From contig NZ_LT629755.1 of the NCBI RefSeq assembly GCF_900104685.1, positions 3,596,001 through 3,660,000 on the forward strand: 64,000 nt of DNA, in the 5' to 3' direction. Source of the stretch: Agromyces flavus (GTDB taxonomy: Bacteria > Actinomycetota > Actinomycetes > Actinomycetales > Microbacteriaceae). Of this stretch, positions 1-8,401 are shown in pieces (the stretch's first letter is position 1; each line of letters opens with the position of its first letter). The translations under genes were made by a program, and so were the position numbers. Below the pieces are notes generated by a model. The model saw only the letters and a program-made list of their open reading frames with translations. It was not told where the DNA came from and made no database searches.

Positions 1-2
1 GC

Positions 3-896
3 CCGACCGGCCTCAGCGACCGCCGCTTCGCACTCCTGCTCATGCTCCCGGCCGCGATCTTCCTCGCGGTGTTCGTGGGCTGGCCGCTCGTGAAGTTCGT
101 CACCGACAGCTTCTTCGAGATCTCGCCGATCGCCGGCGGGCCCCGGGAGTTCGTCGGGTTCGAGAACTACGCCACGGCGTTCGGGTCCGAGGCCTTCCAG
201 GAGGCCGCGTGGCGCACGGTCGTCTACACGGTCATCGTCGTCACGGCGGAGTTCGTGCTCGGCCTCGCGGTGGCACTGCTCTTCACCTCGCTCGGGCGCC
301 GGTCGAACGCCTTCCGCACGCTGTTCATGTACCCGCTCATGATCGCGCCGGTCGTCGCGGGCCTGCTGTGGCGGTTCCTGCTGATCGACAACTTCGGCAT
401 CGTCAACCAGCTCCTCTTCGAATTGGGCATCATCCAGAGCCCCGACCAGATCCAGTGGCTGAGCGACCCCGACATCGCGCTGTTCTCGGTCGCGCTGCCC
501 GACATCTGGCTGACGACCTCGTTCATCACGCTCGTGCTGTTCGCGGGCCTGCAGAACATCCCCGGCGACGTGGTCGAGGCCGCGCGCATCGACGGTGCGA
601 ACTACTGGCGACTGCTCGTGAGCGTCATCATCCCGCTGCTGCGACCCGTCATCGCCGTCGCGCTCATCGTCCGCGGCATCGACGCCGCGCGCGCCTTCGA
701 CATCATCCTCATCCAGACGGATGGCGGGCCCCAGGGCTCGACGACCACGCTCAGCCTGCTCATCTACCGCACGCTCACGCGCTTCGGCGACCCCGGTCTC
801 GCGAGCGCGATGGGCACGGTCTACCTCATCGCGATGCTGGCGGTCTCGATCGCCGCGATCGCCCTGATCTGGCGCCCGGGAGGGAACGCACGATGA
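3..896 (+). CDS. Sugar ABC transporter permease, MalF/UgpA type (5' end outside window)
   Basis: Inner-membrane permease subunit of a carbohydrate (CUT1) ABC importer. The reading frame is open to the left edge with no stop, and an Arg/Phe-rich lead-in precedes the Met at 42, so the true start most likely lies before base 1. Several hydrophobic spans are visible, and the cytoplasmic EAA loop reads VVEAARIDGANYWRLL followed by IIPLLRP, the segment that contacts the ATPase. It overlaps the next permease gene by four bases (ATGA at 893-896), so the two are co-translated. No ATPase gene is nearby; CUT1 systems often share a housekeeping MsmK/MsiK-like ATPase. The binding protein is probably just upstream. 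The following GH91, GH32-like and kinase genes suggest a fructose-containing di- or oligosaccharide as cargo (inference). Confidence 0.9.
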   Translation, partial: PTGLSDRRFALLLMLPAAIFLAVFVGWPLVKFVTDSFFEISPIAGGPREFVGFENYATAFGSEAFQEAAWRTVVYTVIVVTAEFVLGLAVALLFTSLGRRSNAFRTLFMYPLMIAPVVAGLLWRFLLIDNFGIVNQLLFELGIIQSPDQIQWLSDPDIALFSVALPDIWLTTSFITLVLFAGLQNIPGDVVEAARIDGANYWRLLVSVIIPLLRPVIAVALIVRGIDAARAFDIILIQTDGGPQGSTTTLSLLIYRTLTRFGDPGLASAMGTVYLIAMLAVSIAAIALIWRPGGNAR

Positions 897-1732
897 ACCC
901 GCTCGAGACCCGCGGACGCGTGAGCCGCGTCATCCTCTGGGCCCTGCTCGCCTTCGCGATCGTGCTCTACGGCTTCCCGTTCGCGTACCTGCTGCTCACC
1001 TCGTTCAAGACTCCGCTCGACGCGATCGCCGTGCCGCCGACGGTCATGCCTGAGGTGTGGACGCTCGAGAACTACGTGTCGGCGCTCAGCCGGCAGGGCG
1101 TTCCCGCGGCGCTCGTCAACAGCGTCATCACCGCCGTGATCTCGACCGTGCTGTCGCTCGTGCTCGCGGTGCCGGCGGCGTACGCGATCACCCGCTTCCG
1201 CACCCCGAGCGGCCGCGTGTTCATCGTCGCGGCCCTCGTGACCCGGATGGTGCCGACGATCGCCGTGGGCGCGCCGCTCGTCGAGGTCATGCGTAACCTC
1301 GGCCTCACCGACACGTCCTTCGGCCTGGCCCTCGCGCATACGACGATCTCGCTGCCGCTGTCGATCTGGCTCATGGCGAGCTTCTTCGAGGCGGTGCCCG
1401 ACGAGCTCGACGAGGCCGCCAAGGTCGACGGCTGCTCACGGCTGCAGGCGCTCTGGCGCGTCGTGATTCCCGTCGTCACGGGCGGTCTGGCCGTGACCGC
1501 GATCTTCGCGTTCCTCGCGTCGTGGAACGAATTCCTGTTCGCGCTGCTCCTCACGAGCGTGCGCGCGCAGACGACGCCCATCGTGATCGCGAACTTCCAG
1601 ACGCAGTTCGGCCTCGACTGGGGCGGGATGACGGCGCTCGCCGCGGTCTACTCCGTTCCCGTCATCCTGCTCACCCTGCTCCTCCAGCGCCACATCGTCG
1701 CCGGGCTCACGCTCGGCGCGGTCAAGGGCTGA
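893..1732 (+). CDS. Sugar ABC transporter permease, MalG type
   Basis: Second membrane subunit of the same CUT1 importer, 279 residues, the usual MalG length. An N-terminal membrane span (about residues 13-33) is followed by the family pattern of five more, and the EAA loop reads LDEAAKVDGCSRLQAL then VVIPVV. The conserved ASWNEFLFALLLT segment near the C-terminus is typical of MalG homologues. The start is fixed by the ATGA overlap with the preceding gene. A 27-base gap leads to the GH91 gene, consistent with one operon. Cargo is inferred only from the downstream enzymes. Confidence 0.92.
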   Translation: MNPLETRGRVSRVILWALLAFAIVLYGFPFAYLLLTSFKTPLDAIAVPPTVMPEVWTLENYVSALSRQGVPAALVNSVITAVISTVLSLVLAVPAAYAITRFRTPSGRVFIVAALVTRMVPTIAVGAPLVEVMRNLGLTDTSFGLALAHTTISLPLSIWLMASFFEAVPDELDEAAKVDGCSRLQALWRVVIPVVTGGLAVTAIFAFLASWNEFLFALLLTSVRAQTTPIVIANFQTQFGLDWGGMTALAAVYSVPVILLTLLLQRHIVAGLTLGAVKG

Positions 1733-1759
1733 GGAGACCGAGACCCGAACGGAGCACCG

Positions 1760-3163
1760 ATGCTCAGCAGAAACACCTACGACGTGACGGAATGGCCGCA
1801 CGGCGACCCCTACGACGACCTCGGCGAGGTGATCAACAGCATCATCGCCGACGTGAAGCCGCGCCAGGCCGAGTCGCACGCCGACGGCCGGGGCAAGCCT
1901 GGCGCGGTCATCCACATCCCGCCCGGCGACTACCGCCTGCGCACGCAGGTGCTCATCGACGTCAGCTTCCTGCGGATACAGGGCTCGGGGCACGGCTTCG
2001 CGTCGTCGAGCATCCGGTTCAATGTCCCTAAAGGGGAGTGGCCGGGGCTGCACGAACTCTGGCCGGGCGGCAGCCGAGTCATGGTCGACCTCCCCGCCGA
2101 CCAGATCGAGAGCGAGGCGGATGGCGCGGCCTTCCGCGTCGCGCGCAGCGGCAGCCCCCGCATCAGCTCGGTGGAGTTCGTCGACTTCAGCATCGACGGG
2201 CTGCACTTCACCACGGACCATCCGGAGACCAGCCCCGGCGGCAACCCCGAGAACTCCTACGCGAACGGCAAGACCGGCATCTTGGTCGAGACCGCCAACG
2301 ACTCGGTGCGCATCACCGGCATGGGCTTCGTCTACCTCGAGCACGCGCTCACGATCCACTACGCGGACGCGCTCTCCATCCACGACAACTTCATCGCGGA
2401 ATGCGGGTCGTGCATCGAGCTGCGCGGCTGGGGGCAGGCGTCGAAGATCACCGACAACCTGATCGGCGCCGGTCCGCACGGCTCCTCCATCTACGCCGAG
2501 CACCACGGCGGCCTGCTGATCACGGCGAACAACGTCTTCCCCCGCGGCGCGAGCAGCATCCATCTCCACGGGGTGCAGCGTTCGAGCGTGACCGGCAATC
2601 GCCTGCACTCGTTCTATCCGTGCATGGTCGTGCTCGAGGACAGCTCCGAGAACCTCGTGGCCTCGAATCACCTCCTCCGCGACCACGAGCCGTGGACGCC
2701 CTTCGTGGGAGTCGACAACGGCCTCGACGACCTCGCCGGGCTGGTCAGCATCAGCGGCAGCGGGAACTCGGTGATCGGCAACCACGTCTCCGAGGTCGTG
2801 GAATCGCGCCGTATCCGGCCGGCCGGTGCGAGGCCGGTGATCATCCGACTGGCATCGGGAAGCGACAACTTCATCTCCACCAATCACGTCGTGGCCACGG
2901 ATGTCACCGCCACGGCGAGTGACTCGTGCTTCGAGGCACAGGTCGACGCCCTCCTGGCGACCGAAGGGTCGCAGCCGCTCGAGGTGACGACCGTCCTGGT
3001 GGACCCTGCGTCGACTCGCAACACGATCCTCGATTCCGGCCGGGCCGACCAGGTCATCGTGGACACCGCGGTCAACGCCTTCCGCCCGATCCCCTCCGTG
3101 GGAGACCACGCGCGCGCGGGCTCCGCGCCACTCGTGCAGGCACTCCGGGAGGGCAGCCGATGA
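1760..3163 (+). CDS. GH91 family protein: intracellular difructose-anhydride hydrolase or inulin fructotransferase
   Basis: A 467-residue right-handed parallel beta-helix protein of glycoside hydrolase family 91. This family contains inulin fructotransferases (inulin to difructose anhydride, DFA) and DFA-III hydrolases (DFA-III to inulobiose). It has the family hallmarks YDVTEW near the N-terminus, IHIPPGDYRLRTQV (51-64), NGKTGILV, GMGFVYLEH and NNVFPRG. The catalytic pair of characterised inulin fructotransferases is an Asp and a Glu 11 residues apart in DNFIAECG-x-C-x-E; here they are Asp209 and Glu220. No signal peptide is visible, whereas secreted inulin fructotransferases carry one. Together with the importer and downstream GH32-like and kinase genes, this favours a cytoplasmic DFA hydrolase (inference). 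The exact anhydride cannot be told from sequence alone. Confidence 0.85.
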   Translation: MLSRNTYDVTEWPHGDPYDDLGEVINSIIADVKPRQAESHADGRGKPGAVIHIPPGDYRLRTQVLIDVSFLRIQGSGHGFASSSIRFNVPKGEWPGLHELWPGGSRVMVDLPADQIESEADGAAFRVARSGSPRISSVEFVDFSIDGLHFTTDHPETSPGGNPENSYANGKTGILVETANDSVRITGMGFVYLEHALTIHYADALSIHDNFIAECGSCIELRGWGQASKITDNLIGAGPHGSSIYAEHHGGLLITANNVFPRGASSIHLHGVQRSSVTGNRLHSFYPCMVVLEDSSENLVASNHLLRDHEPWTPFVGVDNGLDDLAGLVSISGSGNSVIGNHVSEVVESRRIRPAGARPVIIRLASGSDNFISTNHVVATDVTATASDSCFEAQVDALLATEGSQPLEVTTVLVDPASTRNTILDSGRADQVIVDTAVNAFRPIPSVGDHARAGSAPLVQALREGSR

Positions 3164-3245
3164 CGAGCGGGGCCGGCCGGCGGCGTGGCGGCGGCGCTGC
3201 CGCCGGTGCGGGCCGGTTCGAGATGGTACGAAGGGAGGCGGTGAG

Positions 3246-4316
3246 ATGAGGACGGGGAGAGGGATGCCTCGCAAGCACGTCGGGATCCGCGATGTCGCGG
3301 CCGCGGCCGGTGTATCGGTGACGACGGTCTCGCACGTGCTCAACGACACGCCGCACACCCGCACGAGCGACGAGACGAAGTCGCGCGTCCGTGAGGCCGC
3401 GACTCGGCTCGGCTACCAGCCGAACCGGCTCGCCCGCGGCCTGCGCACCCAGGCCTCGGGTATGGTCGGCCTGCTCACCGAGGAGATCGCCACGACCCCG
3501 CACGCGGGTCGCATCATCCTCGGTGCGCAGGAGGAGGCGAGCCGCCACAACCTCACCCTCGCGATCATCAACTCGCGGCTGCGGTCCGAGCCCGATGTCG
3601 AGCCGACCGAGGTGCAGGCGTTCCTCGACCGGCAGGCCGACGGCATCATCTACGCCACCGTCTACCACGACGAGGTCGTGCTGCCCGAGCACATGCACGC
3701 CGTGCCGTCGGTGCTCATCGGTGCGCGCGATCGCGATGGCGAGGTGCCGTCGATCATGCCCGACGAGCGCGCCGGCGCGGCATCCGTCGTCGACCTGCTC
3801 GTGCGGACCGGCCACCGGCGCATCGCCTTCGCCGCGACCTCGGTCGACGTGCCCGCCACGCGCGGCCGCCTGCTGGGCTACCGCGACGGCATGCTCGCCG
3901 CCGGGCTCGACCCCGACGCGAACGTCGTCGAGGCGGAGTCCGAGGCGGCCGGCGGCTACGAGGCGACCATGGCGCTGCTCGACCACGGGCGCTCGCCGGA
4001 GGACCGGCCCACCGCGGTGTTCTGCTACAACGACCGCATGGCGATGGGCGCCTACCGCGCGGCCGCCGAGCTGGGCCTGTCGATCCCGGCGGATGTCTCG
4101 ATCGTCGGCTTCGACGACCAGGCGCCGATCCCCGCGAGCCTGTACCCGGCGCTGTCCACCGTCGCGCTGCCGCACTACGAGATGGGCGCGTGGGCGGTGA
4201 GGACGCTCGCCGGTCTGATCGAGGGGAGTGGCGAGCCGGATGCCGCGTCCGCTGTCGCGACCCTGCTGCCCTGTCCGATTGTCGAGCGCGGGTCCATCGC
4301 CCCGCCCGCTCGCTGA
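3246..4316 (+). CDS. LacI family transcriptional regulator of the fructan/DFA locus
   Basis: A 356-residue LacI/GalR repressor. The N-terminal helix-turn-helix reads IRDVAAAAGVSVTTVSHVLND, followed by the hinge and a periplasmic-binding-protein-like sensor domain ending in DVSIVGFDDQAPIPASLYPALSTV. The start at 3246 is chosen because GGGAGG (3233-3238) sits seven bases upstream; a Met at 3264 is the alternative. It lies inside the operon between the GH91 and GH32-like genes, so it probably represses this locus and responds to an imported sugar or a fructose derivative. The operator would be upstream of the window. The short gap before it holds GC-rich inverted repeats but no clear promoter. 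Confidence 0.92.
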   Translation: MRTGRGMPRKHVGIRDVAAAAGVSVTTVSHVLNDTPHTRTSDETKSRVREAATRLGYQPNRLARGLRTQASGMVGLLTEEIATTPHAGRIILGAQEEASRHNLTLAIINSRLRSEPDVEPTEVQAFLDRQADGIIYATVYHDEVVLPEHMHAVPSVLIGARDRDGEVPSIMPDERAGAASVVDLLVRTGHRRIAFAATSVDVPATRGRLLGYRDGMLAAGLDPDANVVEAESEAAGGYEATMALLDHGRSPEDRPTAVFCYNDRMAMGAYRAAAELGLSIPADVSIVGFDDQAPIPASLYPALSTVALPHYEMGAWAVRTLAGLIEGSGEPDAASAVATLLPCPIVERGSIAPPAR

Positions 4317-4389
4317 CCTGTTCTTCCCGCCGATGCGACGGCGCGACGGCGCGTCCCGCATCCGGCCCCTACGAAAGGCTCCTCCGCAC

Positions 4390-5400
4390 ATGCTCCGACT
4401 CGCCGCATCCTGGGTGTGGGACTTCTGGTTCGCCGACGACGGCGACCGGTTCCATCTCTTCTTCCTGAAGGCGTCCCGGGCGCTGCACGACCCCGACCGT
4501 CGTCACTGGCGGGCGACGATCGGGCACGCCGTGTCGACCGACCTCGTCGAGTGGACCGAGGTGGCTGACGCGATCGTGCCGTCGGATGCGCCCGCGTTCG
4601 ACGACCTCGCGACCTGGACCGGTTCCGTGGTGCGCGCCGACGACGGCACCTGGCGCATGTTCTACACCGGCGTCGACCGCGCCGGCAGTGGACTCGTCCA
4701 GCGCATCGGCGTCGCGACATCCGACGACCTCATGACCTGGTCGACCACCGGCAGGGCTCTCGTCGAGCCCGACGCCCGCTGGTACGAGCAGCTCGCCGAC
4801 GGCGGCTGGCCCGACGAGGCGTGGCGCGACCCGTGGGTGTTCCGCGACCCGTCGGGCGAGGGGTGGCGGATGCTGCTGACCGCGCGTGCGAAGGTCGGCG
4901 AGCCGTCGTCGCGCGGCGTGGTCGGTACCGCGTGGTCGGCCGATCTCGTCGAGTGGCGCGTCGAGCCGCCGCGGTCGACGGTCGGCTCGGGGTTCGGGCA
5001 GCTCGAGGTGCTGCAGCTCGAGCAGGTCGACGGGCGGTGGGTGCTCCTGTTCTCGTGCCTCGGCTCCGAGCTTTCCGCCGATCGCCAAGCCGCGGGAGAG
5101 CGCGGCGGAATCTGGGCCGTGAACGTCGATGACCCGGCCGCGCCGTTCGACATCGCGAGCGCGTACCGTGTTGCTGACGAGCAGCTCTACGTCGGGCGGC
5201 TCGTGCGCGACCGCGCTGGGAGGTGGCAGATGATGGCGTTCCGCAACACCACGCCGGATGGGTCGTGGGTCGGGGAGATCACCGATCCGATGCCGGTCGC
5301 GTGGGTCGACGGGCGGTTGACGGTGGCGGCGGATGTCGCGGGGCGTTTCGTTACGCCGGTTGCCGGTGCGAGCCCGGCGGGGGTGACGGCCGATGCCTGA
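4390..5400 (+). CDS. GH32-like five-bladed propeller beta-fructosidase
   Basis: A 336-residue protein of the GH32/GH68 clan, predicted to hydrolyse beta-fructosidic bonds in the cytoplasm (no signal peptide). The three acidic residues of the fold are recognisable: Asp11 in WVWDFW, where the canonical GH32 WMNDPNG is replaced by a form closer to the GH68 VWDSW motif; Asp147 in WRDPWVF; and Glu206 in GQLEVLQLEQ. It is shorter than classic invertases because the C-terminal beta-sandwich is absent. The start at 4390 follows GAAAGG (4373-4378). The frame is open to 4228, but that would overlap the LacI gene. The stop overlaps the kinase start by eight bases. A likely job is cleavage of the inulobiose released from DFA (inference). 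Confidence 0.8.
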   Translation: MLRLAASWVWDFWFADDGDRFHLFFLKASRALHDPDRRHWRATIGHAVSTDLVEWTEVADAIVPSDAPAFDDLATWTGSVVRADDGTWRMFYTGVDRAGSGLVQRIGVATSDDLMTWSTTGRALVEPDARWYEQLADGGWPDEAWRDPWVFRDPSGEGWRMLLTARAKVGEPSSRGVVGTAWSADLVEWRVEPPRSTVGSGFGQLEVLQLEQVDGRWVLLFSCLGSELSADRQAAGERGGIWAVNVDDPAAPFDIASAYRVADEQLYVGRLVRDRAGRWQMMAFRNTTPDGSWVGEITDPMPVAWVDGRLTVAADVAGRFVTPVAGASPAGVTADA

Positions 5401-6355
5401 GCGCTCGGGCGCGCTCGTCATCGGCGAGGCGCTCATGGACCTCGTCGACGACGGCACGTCGATCACCCGGTCGCCCGGCGGCTCGCCCGCCAACGTCGCG
5501 CTTGGGTTGGCCCGTCTCGGCGTCGAAACTCGGCTTCGCACGGCGCTCGGGCCGGATGACGACGGCCGGGCGATCCTCGAACGGCTGGAAGGTTCCGGTG
5601 TCGGTGTCGATCCCGAGTCGCTGAGCCTGGAGCGCACGTCCACTGCGCTGGCGGTGCTCGATGCGTCGGGTGCGGCCATGTACGACTTCGACATCGAGTG
5701 GCGGCTGCCCTCGCCCGTGGCCGCCGACTCGGCGGCCGTGGTGCACTCGGGTTCGATCGCGCTGTTCCTCGAGCCCGGGGCTTCCGTGGTCGCCGATGCG
5801 CTCGCGTCGCGACCCGCCGACGTGCTGGTGTCCCTCGACCCGAACATCCGGCCGGCCCTCCTCGGCGAGCGCTCCGAGGTGCGCGCCACGTTCGAGTCGC
5901 TCGCGGCCACGGCCGACCTCGTGAAGCTCAGCGACGAGGACGCGGAGTGGCTCTATCCCGGTGAGCCGCTCGGCGACGTGCTCGATCGCCTGCTCGACCT
6001 CGGCGTCGCGCTCGCCGCGGCGACGCGCGGCGGCGACGGCGCGATACTCGCGACGCGTGCGGCTCGGGTCGAGGTGGAATCCCTGCCAGTCCAGGTCCGT
6101 GACACGGTCGGCGCGGGCGACACGTTCATGGCCGCGCTGATCGCGGGCGTGCTGCAGCTCGACGGTCGCGCGGCCCTGGCCGAGCTCGGCGAGGCCGACC
6201 TCCTTCGGCTGGGTCGCTTCGCCGCTACGGCCGCCGGCGTCACTGTCAGCCGCGTCGGCGCCGACCTGCCGACCGCCGACGAGGTCGCCCGAGCGCAGCA
6301 GGCGGCGGCGGTCGACCGCGGCACGACGGGGGCGGCGGGCACCGTCGTCTGGTGA
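5393..6355 (+). CDS. PfkB family carbohydrate kinase, probable fructokinase
   Basis: A ribokinase/PfkB family sugar kinase, 320 residues. The N-terminal signature GGSPANVALGLARLG is at residues 29-43. The C-terminal DTVGAGDTF motif (237-245) contains the catalytic base Asp243 and the anion hole. The N-terminal GEALMDLVDDG and overall length match bacterial fructokinases more than ribokinases. The start ATG lies inside the end of the GH32-like gene, so the two are translationally coupled. In context it would phosphorylate fructose liberated in the cytoplasm, feeding glycolysis. It is the last gene of the locus; the next gene is on the opposite strand. Confidence 0.88.
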   Translation: MPERSGALVIGEALMDLVDDGTSITRSPGGSPANVALGLARLGVETRLRTALGPDDDGRAILERLEGSGVGVDPESLSLERTSTALAVLDASGAAMYDFDIEWRLPSPVAADSAAVVHSGSIALFLEPGASVVADALASRPADVLVSLDPNIRPALLGERSEVRATFESLAATADLVKLSDEDAEWLYPGEPLGDVLDRLLDLGVALAAATRGGDGAILATRAARVEVESLPVQVRDTVGAGDTFMAALIAGVLQLDGRAALAELGEADLLRLGRFAATAAGVTVSRVGADLPTADEVARAQQAAAVDRGTTGAAGTVVW

Positions 6356-6401
6356 CGGCTGCGGTCGTGACCGTCATCGGGTGACCCTTGGCAGGGCTCA
6401 G

Positions 6402-6725
6402 CTACATCCGCTCGAGAAGCCGTTCGACCGCGGCCGCGAGCCGCGGGATGTCGTCGCGTGCGGTGGCGCTCACGATCGCGTGCGACGTGTCGAAGTACCG
6501 GTGCGCGAGTTGATCGCGCATCCTCGCTATCTCAGCCCACGGGATATCAGGTTCCGACGCGATGAGCGAGGGGTCCAGGTCTTTCACCGCCTCGCCGATC
6601 TCGATGAGCCGTACACGGATCGCATCGAACACGATGCCGTCGTCGCCCGCCCGTGACGCATACTCCGCGATCACGATGCATGCCGCCTTGACGTCTTCGA
6701 GGCGAGCGCGTGGGGACCGGCTCAC
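6402..6725 (-). CDS. HepT-like HEPN toxin (DUF86)
   Basis: A 107-residue all-helical HEPN protein of the HepT/DUF86 family, the toxin half of MNT/HepT toxin-antitoxin modules. The RNase motif Rx4HxY is intact: Arg70, His75 and Tyr77 in MRDQLAHRYFD. The GTG start at 6725 overlaps the stop of the MNT gene (GTGA at 6722-6725), so antitoxin and toxin are co-translated. In characterised MNT/HepT pairs the MNT partner AMPylates the Tyr of this motif to neutralise the RNase; conservation of that Tyr suggests the same here. Confidence 0.85.
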   Translation of the reverse strand: MSRSPRARLEDVKAACIVIAEYASRAGDDGIVFDAIRVRLIEIGEAVKDLDPSLIASEPDIPWAEIARMRDQLAHRYFDTSHAIVSATARDDIPRLAAAVERLLERM

Positions 6726-7210
6726 ACGGGCCTCGCCTCACGCAGCGCTGCGTCTGCGACGTCGGGCTTCAAGCTCGATGCCGGCACGATGTCGACTGGT
6801 GCGTCGAGGATGCGCTCGGCTGCGCTTCGCATGCTGCCCAGCCCGAACATGCCGACGTCCTCAGTCAGGTCGACGAGCAGATCGATATCACTCGTCGCCG
6901 ATTCGTCGCCGCGCGCGACGCTGCCGAATACGCGGACGTTCGAGGCCCCGAGCCGGCCCAGCTCTGTGAGCAGCTCCTCGCGATTCGCATTGAGCCGAGA
7001 GCGGAGCGGTCGAACGCCGGCTCCGGGGGCCGTTGCCAGACGTCGTGCGGTCGCCGCCACCCCGACCTCGAGCTCGGCGTGGTGTGCGTCAATGAACTCG
7101 CGAACGGCCGCGGAGACGATGTCCTTCTTGGTTCGTCCGAGGATGTGCGCAGCGTCGGCGACCAGGCGATCGGTCGCCGGATCGATCTTGATCGGCGTGA
7201 ACGTGGCCAT
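6722..7210 (-). CDS. MNT antitoxin fused to an N-terminal ribbon-helix-helix domain
   Basis: A 162-residue protein with two parts. Residues about 6-45 (IKIDPATDRLVADAAHILGR then TKKDIVSAAVREFIDAHH) look like a ribbon-helix-helix DNA-binding domain. Residues about 75-162 are a minimal nucleotidyltransferase with GSVARG at 96-101 and the metal-binding pair Asp108 and Asp110 in SDIDLLVD. MNT antitoxins usually stand alone, so the fusion suggests the antitoxin also represses its own operon. A double palindrome lies 10-37 bases upstream. The start ATG at 7210 is preceded by GGAGGACC as ribosome binding site. It is followed by the overlapping HepT toxin. Confidence 0.82.
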   Translation of the reverse strand: MATFTPIKIDPATDRLVADAAHILGRTKKDIVSAAVREFIDAHHAELEVGVAATARRLATAPGAGVRPLRSRLNANREELLTELGRLGASNVRVFGSVARGDESATSDIDLLVDLTEDVGMFGLGSMRSAAERILDAPVDIVPASSLKPDVADAALREARPV

Positions 7211-7219
7211 GAGGTCCTC

Positions 7220-7247
7220 CTGGTACCAGAGTACCATCTGGTACCAG
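7220..7247 (-). promoter_or_regulatory. Double palindromic operator of the RHH-MNT/HepT module
   Basis: Two identical perfect 10-bp palindromes CTGGTACCAG (7220-7229 and 7238-7247) lie 18 bp centre to centre, with a partial third GTACCA between them. The site ends 10 bases before the MNT start codon. Closely spaced repeated palindromes are the usual target of ribbon-helix-helix autorepressors, which matches the domain fused to the antitoxin. Binding and promoter position are inferred. Confidence 0.7.
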
Positions 7248-7281
7248 TCGAGAGGCCACGGGAGCGCCTGCGATCGTGGAC

Positions 7282-7995
7282 TCAGAACCGCTCCAGGAAC
7301 TGCGCGATCAGCCCCGCGCTCAGCATGTCGGCCATCTCGGCCATGTGCGCCTGCGCCTCGTCGAATGTCGCGATCGCGGACTCGTAGTCGCCGGCGAGCA
7401 CGGCGGCCGCGTAGGCGGTGGTCTGCGTGATGTGGGTCTCCATCATGTCGCGCAGGTCGCGCTTGGCCCACGCGTGGTTCGCGGCGGCGAGGAAGTCGGC
7501 GATGTCGCGCGCGTTGGCGTACCAGTCGTCGAGCGCCGCGTCGAGCGCATCCGTGTCGCCGGCCTCGGCTGCGGTGAGCACGGGGACCGCCAGGGTGATG
7601 TGGGTCTGCAGCAGCTCGGTGAGCTGGGCCGCCGCGTCCTCGCCGTAGAACGGCGCGATGGCGTCGCCTATGTCGGCCTGGTTGGCGAGAAGGCGCGCGA
7701 TCGTGGGGTCGAGCGCGGGCGAGTCCTCGGCGAACGCGACGACGGTCGACCAGGTCCATGCCATGTGCTGGTCCCACAGCGTGCGCATGGCTGAGTAGAG
7801 GCTCGCCTCGGCTGAGGCCGCCGGAAGGTCGGACCCTTGGCCGGCGTGCGAATGCGCCTGCGACCGCGTCGACAGCGCGACCGGGTCGGCGACCGCGCTC
7901 GAACTGCAGGCGGTCAGCAGGCCGCCGGTCAGTGCGAAGGCGGCGATCAACGGGACGGCGGCGGCGCGGAACGACGCCGTGGATCGGGTGGACAT
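7282..7995 (-). CDS. Secreted lipoprotein with helical domain, function unknown
   Basis: A 237-residue predicted lipoprotein. A basic N-terminus and hydrophobic stretch end in the lipobox LLTACSS. The mature part is almost all helix, with WDQHMAWTW, LLANQADIGDAIAPFYG and LLQTHITLAVPVL segments, and resembles a family of small helical actinobacterial and firmicute secreted proteins whose function is not known to me. Start 7995 is supported by AGGAAGGA upstream. It is not obviously linked to the adjacent toxin-antitoxin module, from which it is separated by the operator region. Confidence 0.75.
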   Translation of the reverse strand: MSTRSTASFRAAAVPLIAAFALTGGLLTACSSSAVADPVALSTRSQAHSHAGQGSDLPAASAEASLYSAMRTLWDQHMAWTWSTVVAFAEDSPALDPTIARLLANQADIGDAIAPFYGEDAAAQLTELLQTHITLAVPVLTAAEAGDTDALDAALDDWYANARDIADFLAAANHAWAKRDLRDMMETHITQTTAYAAAVLAGDYESAIATFDEAQAHMAEMADMLSAGLIAQFLERF

Positions 7996-8167
7996 GATGG
8001 TTCCTTCCTGGTCGGCCCCGTGCCGACCGGCGGATGCATCGCGCTCCGCGAGCTCGACGGCAACGGTTTCTCTCCCTGTTGGTGCCGCCGCATCGCGGGG
8101 TCTTACCGGCCGGATGGAACTGCGCACTGCTCGGTAAGATGTGGCGCGTTTCCGACACTCACCTCGT

Positions 8168-8401
8168 ATGACCAGTTCCGACGCGATCCGCGGCATCCCG
8201 GTGCCCGAGCGCTCGCAGCCGCGCGGGCGCTCCCTGCGGTGGCGACGCGAGCAGCTCATCGCGGCCGGGCTCGACGAGTTCACGGCCCATCGCCTCGCCA
8301 AGGACGCCGCGGTCGACGTCCACGCGATCATCGTGTCGCGCGAGCGCTCCCGCGCTGCCGAAGCCGGGCGCGGCGGGGACGGGCGGTCTCGAGGTGAGTG
8401 A
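8168..8401 (+). CDS. Small hypothetical protein preceding the ECF sigma gene
   Basis: A 77-residue basic protein containing RSLRWRREQLIAAGLDEFTAHRLAKDAAVDVHAII, a plausible helical segment. I do not recognise a family. Its stop overlaps the GTG start of the sigma factor gene by eight bases, which suggests translational coupling and is the best reason to call it. Starts at GTG 8141 or ATG 8168 are both possible; neither has a clear ribosome binding site. A TAAGAT hexamer at 8135-8140 could be the -10 box of the sigma operon. Confidence 0.5.
   Translation: MTSSDAIRGIPVPERSQPRGRSLRWRREQLIAAGLDEFTAHRLAKDAAVDVHAIIVSRERSRAAEAGRGGDGRSRGE

Noticed and set aside
1436..3364. Long open frames antisense to the permease and GH91 genes
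   Set aside because: They are GC-rich shadow frames of strongly recognised genes, with biased low-complexity composition and no motifs.
6722..8158. Long minus-strand frame extending the MNT antitoxin far upstream
   Set aside because: The upstream part is an Arg/Ala/His-rich shadow of the lipoprotein gene on the same strand; the palindromic operator and ribosome binding site place the start at 7210.
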